From contig QZKW01000035.1 in the NCBI GenBank assembly GCA_003599885.1, forward strand, positions 62,001-126,000: 64,000 bases of DNA, given 5' to 3'. Both the position numbers and the translations under genes were made by a program. Of this stretch, positions 26,283-35,542 are shown piece by piece; the first letter of the stretch is position 1, and the number at the start of each line of letters is the position of its first letter. Source of the stretch: Desulfobacteraceae bacterium (GTDB lineage Bacteria > Desulfobacterota > Desulfobacteria > Desulfobacterales > Desulfosalsimonadaceae). A model generated the notes under the pieces. The model worked only from the letters and a program-made list of their open reading frames with translations, was not told the origin of the DNA and made no database searches.

Positions 26283-26298
26283 TATCAGTGAACTGATA
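26283..26298. promoter_or_regulatory. Short palindrome upstream of lipoprotein gene
   Basis: TATCAGT-GA-ACTGATA, a perfect 7-bp inverted repeat about 60 bases upstream of the coiled-coil lipoprotein start. It could be a repressor operator; no regulator gene is adjacent. Confidence 0.3.
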
Positions 26299-26389
26299 GA
26301 TTCAAATGAATTCTTCATTAATTTTAATAAGCCAATTATACCAATATTTTATATGGCATGAAGGAGAAATCACCGTTCAGGAGAACCGG

Positions 26390-27601
26390 TTATTCATGGC
26401 GCAGGGCCTCGATGGGGTTTAAACGGGCGGCCTTGCGGGCCGGGAAATAGCCGAAAATAACCCCCACCGCCGCAGAAAATACAAAGGCAAGGGACACGAT
26501 TTTCAGGTTGAACAAAAAGGGGATGTTCAGGGCATGGGCCCCGGCCAGGGCGGCGGACAGGCCCAGGATAATGCCGATGATGCCGCCAAAACAGGAAAGC
26601 ACCACCGCCTCCACCAGAAACTGCATCAATACTTCTTTTTCCAATGCTCCGATGGCCAGCCGGGTGCCGATCTCACGGGTGCGCTCCGTGACTGACACGA
26701 GCATGATGTTCATAATGCCGATGCCCCCCACCAGGAGGCTCACGGCTGCCACTGCCGCCAGCAGGGCGGTGAGGACCCGCGTGGAACTTGTGAGCGCCTG
26801 GATAATTTCTTTCAAGTCCCGCACATTGAAATCATCGTCCTGATCGTTGCCGATCCGCCGGCGCTCCCGCATCAGGGTTTCAACGTCTTTTTTAACCTTT
26901 TCCGTGGAAACACCGTCTTTTGCGGAGAGGTAGATGGACGCGACGTCCTGGTTGCCAGCAATCCGGCGCTGAAACGCGATGATGGGAATGAGGACCACGT
27001 CGTCCTGATCGCTGCCGAAGCTGGACTGGCCCTTGGATTCCAGCACGCCAATGACCTGAAAGGACAGTTTTTGAAGCCGGATGGATACACCCAGCGGGTC
27101 CAGGCCGCCGAAAAGCTCTTTGCGCACGGTGGAGCCAATGATGCAGACGGCTTTTCCGGCCCGGGTGTCGGCACTGGTAAAGGCGCGGCCGGACGTGAGG
27201 GCCCAGTTCCTCACCTCAAGAAAGGCGTTGGTGGTGCCGGTCACTGTTGTCGACCAGTTTTCATTGCCGTAGATCGCCTGGATGATCCGGTTTGACGACG
27301 GCGCGACCGCCGCAAGGCCGGATATTTCTCTTGAAAGGGCTTCCACGTCTTCCATCTTAAACATGGGAGATGTCGAACTGGCCCCACCCGGTCCGCGAAA
27401 CCCCTGACCGGGACGCATCAGCAGCATGTTGCTGCCAAGGCTTGAAATGTCTTTGGTGACCTGGGCGGTGGCCCCCCCGCCCAGGGTCACCATGGTGATG
27501 ACCGCTGCGACGCCGATGACAATGCCCAGAATCGTAAGGGACGACCGAAGCACATTGCGGCGGATTTCCCGCTGTGCCAGAAGAAAGGTTTCCCAGATCA
27601 C
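26390..27601 (-). CDS. MacB-type ABC transporter permease
   Basis: A 403-residue permease. One N-terminal membrane helix (SSLTILGIVIGVAAVITMVTLGGGA) precedes a large periplasmic MacB domain, then three C-terminal helices of the FtsX domain (LLVGGIGIMNIMLVSVTERTREIGTRLAIGA...). It is the membrane half of a MacB mechanotransmission pump; the ATPase is a separate gene, overlapping by four bases upstream. With the adaptor and outer-membrane factor it should move a macrolide, siderophore, peptide or lipid from the periplasm to the outside. Substrate unknown. Confidence 0.93.
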   Translation of the reverse strand: MIWETFLLAQREIRRNVLRSSLTILGIVIGVAAVITMVTLGGGATAQVTKDISSLGSNMLLMRPGQGFRGPGGASSTSPMFKMEDVEALSREISGLAAVAPSSNRIIQAIYGNENWSTTVTGTTNAFLEVRNWALTSGRAFTSADTRAGKAVCIIGSTVRKELFGGLDPLGVSIRLQKLSFQVIGVLESKGQSSFGSDQDDVVLIPIIAFQRRIAGNQDVASIYLSAKDGVSTEKVKKDVETLMRERRRIGNDQDDDFNVRDLKEIIQALTSSTRVLTALLAAVAAVSLLVGGIGIMNIMLVSVTERTREIGTRLAIGALEKEVLMQFLVEAVVLSCFGGIIGIILGLSAALAGAHALNIPFLFNLKIVSLAFVFSAAVGVIFGYFPARKAARLNPIEALRHE

Positions 27602-28356
27602 GGCTGCCGCCTTTCCGGTTCATCGCCGTTTGCGATCACACCGTCCAGAAAATGAATCTGCCGGCCTGCATAGGCGGCCATGTCCGATTCATGGGTCACC
27701 ATGATGATGGTGATGCCCATTTCCCGGTTGAACACGGTGAGCAGTTCCATAATTTCCCGGCTTCTGGCCGAATCCAGGTTGCCCGTAGGCTCGTCAGCCA
27801 GCAACACCCTGGGATGGGTGACAATGGCGCGGGCAATGGCCACACGCTGCTGCTGGCCCCCGGAAAGTTCGCCGGGAGTGTGGGATTCCCAGCCGGAAAG
27901 GCCCACGGACCTCAGGGCTTCTTTGGCCTGTTCCTTTCTTTCGGCAATGGGGGTTCCCCGGTATATCAGGGGCAACTCCACGTTTTCCAAAGCCGAGGTG
28001 CGATTCAGGAGATTAAATCCCTGGAACACAAATCCCAGGAAATTCCGGCGCAGCAAGGCCCGCTGGTCCCGGCTCAACCTTCCGACATCAGCGCCCTGAA
28101 AGAGGTATTGGCCTGAAGAGGGAATGTCCAGGCATCCCAGGATGTTCATACAGGTGGACTTGCCGGACCCGCTGGGGCCCATGACCGCGACAAATTCCCC
28201 CTGGCGGATGAAAAAATCCACGCCCCGGAGCGCAGCCATGGCCGCGCTTCCGGTTCCATAAACTTTGGTCACGCCCTTAACGTTGATGATCGGGTTGTTA
28301 TCCGGCAGATCCCGGCCGGTTGATTGTTGAGGCGTTGTTTGGATGGATGGTTTCAT
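27598..28356 (-). CDS. MacB/LolD-type ABC transporter ATPase
   Basis: A 252-residue cytoplasmic ATPase. Walker A is GPSGSGKST, the Q-loop is FVFQGFNLL, the signature is LSGGQQQRVAIARAI, Walker B is VLLADEPTGNLD, and the switch His is in MVTHESD. It belongs to the LolD/MacB-N cluster and drives the permease encoded immediately downstream (ATGA overlap). Confidence 0.94.
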   Translation of the reverse strand: MKPSIQTTPQQSTGRDLPDNNPIINVKGVTKVYGTGSAAMAALRGVDFFIRQGEFVAVMGPSGSGKSTCMNILGCLDIPSSGQYLFQGADVGRLSRDQRALLRRNFLGFVFQGFNLLNRTSALENVELPLIYRGTPIAERKEQAKEALRSVGLSGWESHTPGELSGGQQQRVAIARAIVTHPRVLLADEPTGNLDSARSREIMELLTVFNREMGITIIMVTHESDMAAYAGRQIHFLDGVIANGDEPERRQP

Positions 28357-28382
28357 GGGGTGCGTTCCAGTTATTTATCCGG

Positions 28383-29678
28383 TTATTCGGCGGGGGAAAC
28401 TGTATCCACCACCAGAAGCGTGCCCGGGGCCACGTCACCGGATTTAATCTCGGTCATCTGGCCGTCAGAAGGGCCGGTGATAACCGAAACCGCAACCGGC
28501 TGGCCATTTTTAAGAATCCAGATATTCTGCCGGTTTTTTTCTTTGGGCGCCTCATCCTTTTGCTTGGGGGGCGTCTGAGGGGGGCGGGGGAATATCCAGG
28601 CCATGACCCCGGCCCTGGGTTTGTCAGCCGCCGGTGCTTCCGGGGGCGAAAACCTCAACGCCGCATTGGGAACCAGGACGGCGTTTGCAATATGATTGAC
28701 GTTGATGTCGGCGGTCGCCGTCATGCCCGGCCGCAGGAGCAGGTCTGAGTTGTCCACAAGGAGAACGGTTTCATACGTGACGACCCCGTCCACAGTCTTG
28801 GCGCCGTAACGGACCTGCGTGATTTTTGCCGGAAATTTCCGGTCCGGATAGGCGTCCACGGTAAATTCCGCGCTCTGCCCGGCTTTGACCTCAGCCACAT
28901 CCGCTTCATCCACATCCACGATGAGTTCCATGCGGGCCAGATCTTCAGCAAGGGTAAACAGCACCGGGGCCTGAAGCGATGCCGCCACCGTCTGGCCGGG
29001 TTCCACCGAACGCGTCAATACAATGCCGTTGACAGGCGAGCGGATGACGGCTTTGGACAAATCGGTTTGAATGGTTGAAAGCGCGGCTTTGGCCTGCTGA
29101 ACCAGAGCGCTGGCGCTGGCTTCGTCCGCCAGAGCCCGATCAAGCGCTGCCTGGGCCGCGTCCTGATCCTGCCGGGAGACAGCCTTGTCATTGCTTAATT
29201 TGCGGACTTCCCGAATCCGTTCCAGCTGGTTGTGCGTTTCCGCGATGGTCGCCTTCGCCTGAAGCACCCTCGCCTGGGACGACGCCAGGGCGGCTTCCGC
29301 CTGGAGAACCTCGGCATCCAGTCTCAGGGTGTCCAGTTTCGCCAGTTGCTGGCCCACTGTAACCTGATCGTTGTAATCCGCATCCACCGTGTCGATAATC
29401 CCGGACAGTTCGCTGCCTACCTGCACTTCATTGGTGGGCGCAAGGTTGCCGGTGGCCGTGACGGTGATGGTCAGATCTCCGCGCCGGGCCTCCTCGGTTT
29501 TATATTGCGTTTTGGTTTCGTTCTTATTGCCATTCCACTTTATAAACCCAAAAACAGCGGCGATCACCAGCGCAATGATAACGGTCCAGCGCAGGCGATG
29601 CTTTTTTTGGGTTGATGATGCATCCAGTCCCAGGGTGGCGGTTATGTCGGAATCCTGACGAAAAGAAGTTGGGCTCAT
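28383..29678 (-). CDS. Periplasmic adaptor (MacA/HlyD family)
   Basis: A 431-residue membrane-fusion protein. One N-terminal membrane helix (RWTVIIALVIAAVFGFIKW), a lipoyl-like half-motif (GNLAPTNEVQVGSELSGIIDTVDADYNDQVTVGQQLAKLDT), a helical hairpin of about 100 residues that docks on the outer-membrane channel, then second lipoyl (SPVNGIVLTRSVEPGQTV) and beta-barrel domains. A Pro/Lys-rich insert (PPQTPPKQKDEAPKEKN) near residue 370 is unusual. It links the MacB pair to the outer-membrane factor, whose gene overlaps upstream by four bases. Confidence 0.92.
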   Translation of the reverse strand: MSPTSFRQDSDITATLGLDASSTQKKHRLRWTVIIALVIAAVFGFIKWNGNKNETKTQYKTEEARRGDLTITVTATGNLAPTNEVQVGSELSGIIDTVDADYNDQVTVGQQLAKLDTLRLDAEVLQAEAALASSQARVLQAKATIAETHNQLERIREVRKLSNDKAVSRQDQDAAQAALDRALADEASASALVQQAKAALSTIQTDLSKAVIRSPVNGIVLTRSVEPGQTVAASLQAPVLFTLAEDLARMELIVDVDEADVAEVKAGQSAEFTVDAYPDRKFPAKITQVRYGAKTVDGVVTYETVLLVDNSDLLLRPGMTATADINVNHIANAVLVPNAALRFSPPEAPAADKPRAGVMAWIFPRPPQTPPKQKDEAPKEKNRQNIWILKNGQPVAVSVITGPSDGQMTEIKSGDVAPGTLLVVDTVSPAE

Positions 29679-31192
29679 CTCATTTGTTCCTGATTTTTGA
29701 TTTTTAATTCATCACTCAAGTAAGTCCATCCGCCGCCCATGGCCTTATAAATCCGGATCAAGTGCGCGGTGACCGCGCCTTCGCTCTGTCCGAGCTGGTC
29801 CCGGAGGGAGATCAGGGAGCGCTGGGCTTCCAGCACGGTGGAAAAATCCTCAAGGCCTGCGCTGAATTTGTCTTCGGACAGTTGGGCCGCCTGGGTCGCG
29901 GCCGCGACCGCCTCTGTCAGGGCGTCGCGCCGGTGTTGTTCTTCGACAAAAGCGTTTAAAGCGTTTTCCGTTTCCTCAAGGGCCGTCAGGACGGTGGTTT
30001 CATATTGGATAAAGGCCTGTTCCTGAAGGGCGGTTTGAACGTTGATGTTTTGCCGGATAGCGCCCCCGTCAAACACCGGCCAGGAGATGCCGGGGCCGTA
30101 TCGCCAGACCCGGCTTCCGCTTGAAAACAGGTCGCCGGAGGAAAGGGCCTCCAGCCCGATGACCCCGGTGAGCCGGAATTTCGGATAGAGGTCGGCGACT
30201 GCCGCGCCAATCCGGGCGGTCTGGGCCGCAAGTGCGCGTTCGCTTTTCCGGACATCCGGCCGTTGGCGAAGCGTTTCTGCGGGAACGCCCACAGCAACGG
30301 TCATGGGTGTCACGGGAATGGGCCGGGATTCGGCCATTATTTTGTTAATGGCCCCCGGCGGCTGGCCGGTCAGCACCGATAAACGGTTCATGGCCTCTGC
30401 CAGACCGGCACGCAGGATGGGAATCTGGGCGCGGGTGGTTTCCAGATTATAGCGGGCCTGGGAAACGGCCAGTTCATCACTGAGTCCGGCCTGGCGCCGG
30501 TACCGGGTGAGTTCATAGGTCTGCTGCTGGAGGTCAAGACTGTCTGCCGCTGCCGTCAATCGGGTCTGAAAGGTGCGCACATCCACATAGTTGACGGCTG
30601 TTTCAGCCAGCAGGCTGATCAGCGTATCGTGAAGGCCTTCACCGGCGGCCTCAAGATCGGCATCCGCAGCTTCCACGGTTCTCCGGACGCCGCCGAACAC
30701 ATCCAGTTCCCATGCCGCGTCAAATCCCGCCGCATATAAGTCCTGCTCTGTGGCAAACCCGCTGCTGTTGCCGCTCATGCGGTTTTTGGTATATGTGCCG
30801 GTCGCATCAATAGACGGAAACCAGGCTGCGGTGGCAATGCCGCGCCGGGCGCGTGCTTCCTGAACTCGGGCCCGGGCGTTCTTGAGGTCCAGGTTGCCGG
30901 AGATGGCCTGATCAATGACATTGGAAAGTACGGGATCATGTAAAGTAGACCACCACCGGGCCAGTTCATGGGAATCAGTTGTATGGTTGTTCAGACCGGC
31001 GGAAAGGGCTGTGTTCCAGGATGCCGGTGCATTGGGTTCCGGCCGGACATAATCCGGCCCAACAGATGCACAGCCGCTGACTACCAGGGCCAGAAAAAGG
31101 GCTTCCAGCATCCGGAACACCGGATGGATCATGCAGGTCGTAAGCCTCTTTGACGGGGCTGGATTTTTGGACGTTTGGATGGATATGTTCAT
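29675..31192 (-). CDS. Outer-membrane efflux channel lipoprotein (OprM/NodT family)
   Basis: 505 residues. A lipoprotein signal ends in LVVSGCASVGPDYVRPEP, the classical start of OprM/NodT channels. Two repeated OEP domains follow with helical segments (LKNARARVQEARARRGIATAAWFPSIDATGTY) and an internal LRQRPDVRKSERALAAQTARIGAAVADLYPKFRLTG motif. The trimer spans the outer membrane and periplasm and is the exit duct for the MacAB-like pump encoded after it. Confidence 0.93.
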   Translation of the reverse strand: MNISIQTSKNPAPSKRLTTCMIHPVFRMLEALFLALVVSGCASVGPDYVRPEPNAPASWNTALSAGLNNHTTDSHELARWWSTLHDPVLSNVIDQAISGNLDLKNARARVQEARARRGIATAAWFPSIDATGTYTKNRMSGNSSGFATEQDLYAAGFDAAWELDVFGGVRRTVEAADADLEAAGEGLHDTLISLLAETAVNYVDVRTFQTRLTAAADSLDLQQQTYELTRYRRQAGLSDELAVSQARYNLETTRAQIPILRAGLAEAMNRLSVLTGQPPGAINKIMAESRPIPVTPMTVAVGVPAETLRQRPDVRKSERALAAQTARIGAAVADLYPKFRLTGVIGLEALSSGDLFSSGSRVWRYGPGISWPVFDGGAIRQNINVQTALQEQAFIQYETTVLTALEETENALNAFVEEQHRRDALTEAVAAATQAAQLSEDKFSAGLEDFSTVLEAQRSLISLRDQLGQSEGAVTAHLIRIYKAMGGGWTYLSDELKIKNQEQMR

Positions 31193-31309
31193 TTTGTTTC
31201 GCAGGTGATCATTATTTTGAAAGGTCTGTTTCCATACAGCCTAAGAGTATGTTTAGAAAAACCGTCAATTGCAAGTTGTACTTTTTCTGTTTTACGGATG
31301 CATCAAGGC

Positions 31310-31771
31310 TTAATCCGGCTGCCGGTCCGACAACTCCTGGCACATGGGCGGCGTTCCTTCCGGATGGTCCCTGTGTTTGCTGTGAAGGAATCCTTTATCC
31401 TTACGGCAATGCTTGGGAAATTGTTTGCGGAAAATTTCCAGTTGCTGTTTCTGCGGGTCGGTCAGATGCGTTGCGATCCGGTTAAACGCGTCGTCAAATG
31501 CCGCTTTTATTTTCGGGTCAAAGACCTGCCGGATCTCTTTTAACTGATCTTCCAGAAGATCCAGGATCTGTTTTACTTCTGTCCGCTGGTCTGATGTCAA
31601 ATCGAGCCGGTCGCCGATTCGTTCCATAAACATGGGACTGATGCGCGCCGGACCTCTTTCGTGAAACATGGCGACCCGATGTTTTACCACCAGGCCCGTG
31701 CCCAGAGCGCCGGTCATTATTCCCAGCGTAAATATGGCAAGAATTCCCGCAATGGCTTTTATCCGTTTCAT
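31310..31771 (-). CDS. CnrX/ZraP-like periplasmic sensor
   Basis: 153 residues. An N-terminal membrane anchor (IKAIAGILAIFTLGIMTGALGTGLVV) is followed by a helical-hairpin domain of the Spy/CnrX/ZraP superfamily (LDLTSDQRTEVKQILDLLEDQLKEIRQVF...). The tail has many possible metal ligands (KHCRKDKGFLHSKHRDHPEG). In CnrYXH, CnrX senses nickel/cobalt in the periplasm and controls release of the sigma factor. The same order, sigma, small membrane protein, sensor, is seen here, ahead of an efflux pump. Confidence 0.75.
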   Translation of the reverse strand: MKRIKAIAGILAIFTLGIMTGALGTGLVVKHRVAMFHERGPARISPMFMERIGDRLDLTSDQRTEVKQILDLLEDQLKEIRQVFDPKIKAAFDDAFNRIATHLTDPQKQQLEIFRKQFPKHCRKDKGFLHSKHRDHPEGTPPMCQELSDRQPD

Positions 31772-31786
31772 GGCTGATCGTCCCCG

Positions 31787-32116
31787 TTAAAATGGATCAT
31801 ATTCATAGGGTTGCATGGGCTCGCTGACAACGATGCTGGCTATCTGAAATTCCAGGGCGCTGTCAATCCGGGCGACCCATAAAGTCATGAGAACCATTAA
31901 AACGACCGCCACCGGCGCCAGACGCCAGGATATGCAGGCAAGCCCTTCAGGGCTGTTTGTTTCGATGACGCCGATTTGACGGACCGACCGCATGACATTC
32001 TGCCGCCACCTGCTGTCCGCTGGCTCAGTATCAGCGGCTTTAGACTGATAGACCGCCGCCAGCCGGCCGAACAGGCGATCCATCGCATGGTTGAATGGTT
32101 TGCTGAACGGTTTCAT
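31787..32116 (-). CDS. Small membrane protein, probable anti-sigma factor
   Basis: 109 residues with one central membrane helix (LAPVAVVLMVLMTLWVA), a cytoplasmic N-terminus and a short periplasmic tail. There is no zinc finger. Its start overlaps the end of the ECF sigma gene (ATGA) and it precedes the CnrX-like sensor, so an anti-sigma role like that of CnrY is the best guess. Sequence similarity alone does not prove it. Confidence 0.6.
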   Translation of the reverse strand: MKPFSKPFNHAMDRLFGRLAAVYQSKAADTEPADSRWRQNVMRSVRQIGVIETNSPEGLACISWRLAPVAVVLMVLMTLWVARIDSALEFQIASIVVSEPMQPYEYDPF

Positions 32117-32715
32117 CCTGCCCCCCGATTTTTCCTTTTTTCTTCAAAGAGGATTTTGTGCAATTTTTTTTTAGCGCGCCAGGAGCGGATTTTGACGTTG
32201 GGGATGCTCCACCCCATCAGCGCGCCCGCCTCTTTATGGCTAAGTCCTTCAAAGTATATCAGATCAACGACCATCCGATCCCCTGCCGACAATTGGCCCA
32301 GCGCCCAGTCCAAAATCTCCAGGGTCGCGGATTGCCGGCCGTTTTCATCAAATGCTGCGGCCGATTCATTTGAAGCCATGTTCTCCAGCCATTCCTGGTG
32401 TGCGTCTGTCAACTGGCTGATCGGGACTTCCCGCACCCGGTATTTTTTTCGCCAGAAATCATAACAGGCGCGAACCGATATTCCCGACAGCCACCCCTTG
32501 AAACCGCTTTTTTCCGCAAATCCGGCAAGTCCCTGATAGGCGCGGACAAATACATCATGGGCCACCTCATCCACCATCGCGTTCGGGACATGCCGGCGCA
32601 CGATGGAAAATACATGGGACTGATACCGTTCAATCAATATCTCAAACGCGTTCACCTCACCCGAAAGAACATGGCGGATGATTTCTATGTCGCTGGCGTC
32701 TGTCTGGATCTGCAT
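32113..32715 (-). CDS. ECF RNA polymerase sigma factor
   Basis: 200 residues with region 2 (FEILIERYQSHVFSIVRRHVP...DEVAHDVFVRAYQGLAGF) and region 4 (QLSAGDRMVVDLIYFEGLSHKEAGALMGWSIPNVKIRSWRAKKKL). It is the first of a probable operon of sigma, small membrane protein, CnrX-like sensor, outer-membrane channel, adaptor, ATPase and permease. It likely switches on this pump in response to a periplasmic metal or envelope signal. Confidence 0.93.
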   Translation of the reverse strand: MQIQTDASDIEIIRHVLSGEVNAFEILIERYQSHVFSIVRRHVPNAMVDEVAHDVFVRAYQGLAGFAEKSGFKGWLSGISVRACYDFWRKKYRVREVPISQLTDAHQEWLENMASNESAAAFDENGRQSATLEILDWALGQLSAGDRMVVDLIYFEGLSHKEAGALMGWSIPNVKIRSWRAKKKLHKILFEEKRKNRGAG

Positions 32716-32816
32716 GATACCGGTTTCACATTAAAGCATTTTGGCGGATGCCGGGTTTTACGGCATGAATCACTGAAGGTTAACAGACTCGCGTCCGGTT
32801 TTCAATTTTTGCCTGT

Positions 32817-33317
32817 TTATTCTTCCATCATGGCCGGACATTTTTGCCGGTCTTTCATTTTTTCCCCTTTCCGGTTTTTCGTCTCCTTTAATTGCGTCAA
32901 CTGTTCCGGGGTCAGAACGGGCCGTATTTCCGAGAAAATTTTTCCCCGGAGCACCGCCATGTTTTCCATTTCCGTTGCAAGGGGTTTCTGCGCATCCCGG
33001 ATTGCCTGCTCATTGAAAGTGTCCGCACGCACGGCTTCATGAACGGACTTGCGGGCGGCATCAATTTTTTCATCAAGTTCCTGCATTTCTTTCTGATGCC
33101 GGTTCATAACCGCTTTTATCTGGTCCTGCTGCTGCTCAGTAAGATCCAGATGCTTGAACATCATCATCCCATCGCCCATGCCCATTTTATGGCATTCTTT
33201 CGCCATTGGACATTTGCCGTCTTTCGCCATCGGACATTTTCCCTGCTGGGCCCAGGACACGCTCCCGATTGCCAGCATCAGGGTCAGAACCATACTCATG
33301 ATCAATCTTTTTTTCAT
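32817..33317 (-). CDS. Spy/CpxP-like periplasmic protein with Cys/Met-rich head
   Basis: 166 residues from the ATG at 33317, which has a strong AAGGAGGAG site. A signal peptide (MKKRLIMSMVLTLMLAIGSVSWA) is followed by a metal-ligand-rich segment with repeated KCPMAK (GKCPMAKDGKCPMAKECHKMG and a Met cluster). A Spy/CpxP-type helical domain (LDLTEQQQDQIKAVMNRHQKEM...LTPEQLTQLKE) completes it. It is likely a periplasmic chaperone or metal buffer, the Cys/Met/His head suggesting copper or a similar soft metal. It lies just upstream of the ECF sigma gene and may be its target. Confidence 0.8.
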   Translation of the reverse strand: MKKRLIMSMVLTLMLAIGSVSWAQQGKCPMAKDGKCPMAKECHKMGMGDGMMMFKHLDLTEQQQDQIKAVMNRHQKEMQELDEKIDAARKSVHEAVRADTFNEQAIRDAQKPLATEMENMAVLRGKIFSEIRPVLTPEQLTQLKETKNRKGEKMKDRQKCPAMMEE

Positions 33318-33523
33318 CTTGCTCCTCCTTAACAATTTAAAAATGAAATGCCTTTGTTCGGCCTTTGCCGTTTTCTTTTATGTCGCATTTTATCCGCTAA
33401 AGGTTACATATGGAAAAATATTTTTTGCGGAAAAATTTGGCGGGCGCAAGTTAAATCGCGGCTTTTTTAAGGTTTGATCGCAACTCATCGTTTGACAACA
33501 GCCGGTAAAATCGGTAGTTTACT

Positions 33524-35521
33524 TTGACAAATTTTCAGAAGAAACCCGTTTATGAAATGGGTTCTCCGCACAGTCGCATATGCGAAATCCTTCTTTTTCG
33601 ACTTTTGAATATGGATGGGTGTGTCATGGGTGTTACCTTAAATAAGAAACCCGCATGGTTTATGTTAACGGACCGGTGCAGTTATTCCGGTTTGCCGATA
33701 ACCCATCCGGAGTCCGTTGTCTGCAGCGATCCGGGAAGCGATTTCCGCGCAGACATGGTAAAGCTCGGTGATCGTATTCTTTTAGTCAAATCATTTGGTT
33801 ACGCAAGCACTTTGGCGGAGTCGGAATTCCTGGCGTTTATAGATGATTTTATTTCAAGGCATTATAAATCAGAAAGCGGAATTGCCTTTATCGAAGATTA
33901 TGCTGCTATTACTGGCGGGGATGCGGAATCCAGAAAAAAATATATTACTTATTTTTCAAATAATCATTTTATTATTGCTGGCATACTTTACAATCTCCCG
34001 CCGATCTATCGGCTCAGTGTAAGCCTGGCGAAAAAATTGCATCTTTATGCTTCACGGGCACATGCTGTTCATACTTATGATCAGGCGGTTGCCCTTGCCC
34101 TGAAACTGATTGATCAGAAAAACGCTTCAAACAACACGGATTATGATAAAACCGTTTCAGCATCAGAAACAGGAATCCTTCCAGCAGATACTGGAATTGG
34201 ATCAAGGTTGTTCGGCCTTTTTCACCGAATTTTAATAAAACTTGAAAGAGGGGTTGCCTTTTTCACCAAAAAAGCAAAACGGCGACTGTTAAACCAATAC
34301 TCGGAAAAACTGATCAGTTATATCGCATCTATTGACTGGCAAAAACCGGGGATCCAACCGCCGGAAAATATTTTATACGATGATTTCTCCTCAAAAAAGG
34401 TATTTGACGCGATCAGTTTTGTAAAATCTGAAATCGACACGCTAATGGAAGAGCGGGCAGCGGCGGAAGCGGTTTTGCGGGAAAGTGAGGCAAAATACCG
34501 TCTGCTGGTGGAACATGCAAAAGCGGGGTTTCTTGAATTCGATTATAATTCCCATCGAATTCTGAGCGTAAATGATGAATTGGTCAAATGTTCCGGGTAT
34601 TCGGCAGAAGAACTGCTGGCAATGGATCCGATGGATCTGTTCACCGAAGAAAGCCAAAAAGTATTTTCAGAGCGGCTGAGGCAGCTTTTGGCGGGTGAGA
34701 ACATTTCACAGGAGGCCATTTATGAGTGCATCACCAAAAACAAAGAGGTCCGGTGGTGGATGTTACACTCAGACGTGAAATACCGGGACGGCCGTCCGGA
34801 CAGAGCAAATGTTGTGACCACTGACGTCACCCATTTAAAAGAAACTGAAAGCAGGCTTCTGGAATATCAGGAGAAATTAAAGCGCCTATCCATTCGTCTG
34901 TCGATGGTTGAAGAAGAGCAGCGTCGCAACATGGCGTCACATTTGCATGAAACCATCGGTCAGGAATTATTTGTACTGTTGATGCAGCTCAGTGCATTTG
35001 AAAAATCCGCTGCCAATTCCGCGTTTTTACCTTCCCTTCAAAAGATGAAGGCGCAGCTTTTAACGATAATCAAAGAAACAAAAGCCCTCACGTTTGATTT
35101 GAGCCCTCCCGTGCTTTATGATCTTGGATTTCAGGAAGCTTTAGAAAAACTGGCCAAAACCGTTGAGGAAAAACACAACATCCGCGTACATACGTATTTT
35201 GAAGGTGGATCAGATGCGATTAAAAATGAAATAAAGGTTATTCTTTACCGGAATTTAAAAGAGCTGATTCATAACACCGTCAAACATGCCATGGCAAAAA
35301 ACATCACCATTTGTTTTAAAAATTCACCAACCGGGTTTTGTGTCGAGCTGCGCGATGATGGCATCGGTTTTGACGCCGCAAATTATAAAACCAGGAAATC
35401 TCCTGATGACGGATTCGGATTGTTTGACATCAAGGAAAAACTGAATTATCTGAGCGGACAGTTAACCATCGACTCAACAGCCAGTCAGGGAACAACAGTG
35501 ACAATGGAAGTGCCATTATAA
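33524..35521 (+). CDS. PAS-domain sensor histidine kinase (HisKA_3 type)
   Basis: 665 residues, no membrane helix. Residues 1-300 are an unassigned sensor region (CVMGVTLNKKPAWFMLTDRCSY; then FIEDYAAITGGDAESRKKYITYF). A PAS domain spans about 320-440 (YRLLVEHAKAGFLEFDYNSH...). The HisKA_3 dimerisation helix has the phospho-acceptor in ASHLHETIGQEL (His 475), and the ATPase has NTVKHA, DDGIGFD and GFGLFDIKEKL boxes. Kinases of this type usually pair with NarL-like regulators, but none is adjacent. The start is a TTG; an ATG at 33557 is an alternative. Confidence 0.87.
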   Translation: MTNFQKKPVYEMGSPHSRICEILLFRLLNMDGCVMGVTLNKKPAWFMLTDRCSYSGLPITHPESVVCSDPGSDFRADMVKLGDRILLVKSFGYASTLAESEFLAFIDDFISRHYKSESGIAFIEDYAAITGGDAESRKKYITYFSNNHFIIAGILYNLPPIYRLSVSLAKKLHLYASRAHAVHTYDQAVALALKLIDQKNASNNTDYDKTVSASETGILPADTGIGSRLFGLFHRILIKLERGVAFFTKKAKRRLLNQYSEKLISYIASIDWQKPGIQPPENILYDDFSSKKVFDAISFVKSEIDTLMEERAAAEAVLRESEAKYRLLVEHAKAGFLEFDYNSHRILSVNDELVKCSGYSAEELLAMDPMDLFTEESQKVFSERLRQLLAGENISQEAIYECITKNKEVRWWMLHSDVKYRDGRPDRANVVTTDVTHLKETESRLLEYQEKLKRLSIRLSMVEEEQRRNMASHLHETIGQELFVLLMQLSAFEKSAANSAFLPSLQKMKAQLLTIIKETKALTFDLSPPVLYDLGFQEALEKLAKTVEEKHNIRVHTYFEGGSDAIKNEIKVILYRNLKELIHNTVKHAMAKNITICFKNSPTGFCVELRDDGIGFDAANYKTRKSPDDGFGLFDIKEKLNYLSGQLTIDSTASQGTTVTMEVPL

Positions 35522-35542
35522 AAAATAAAAAAGGTGTAGTGA

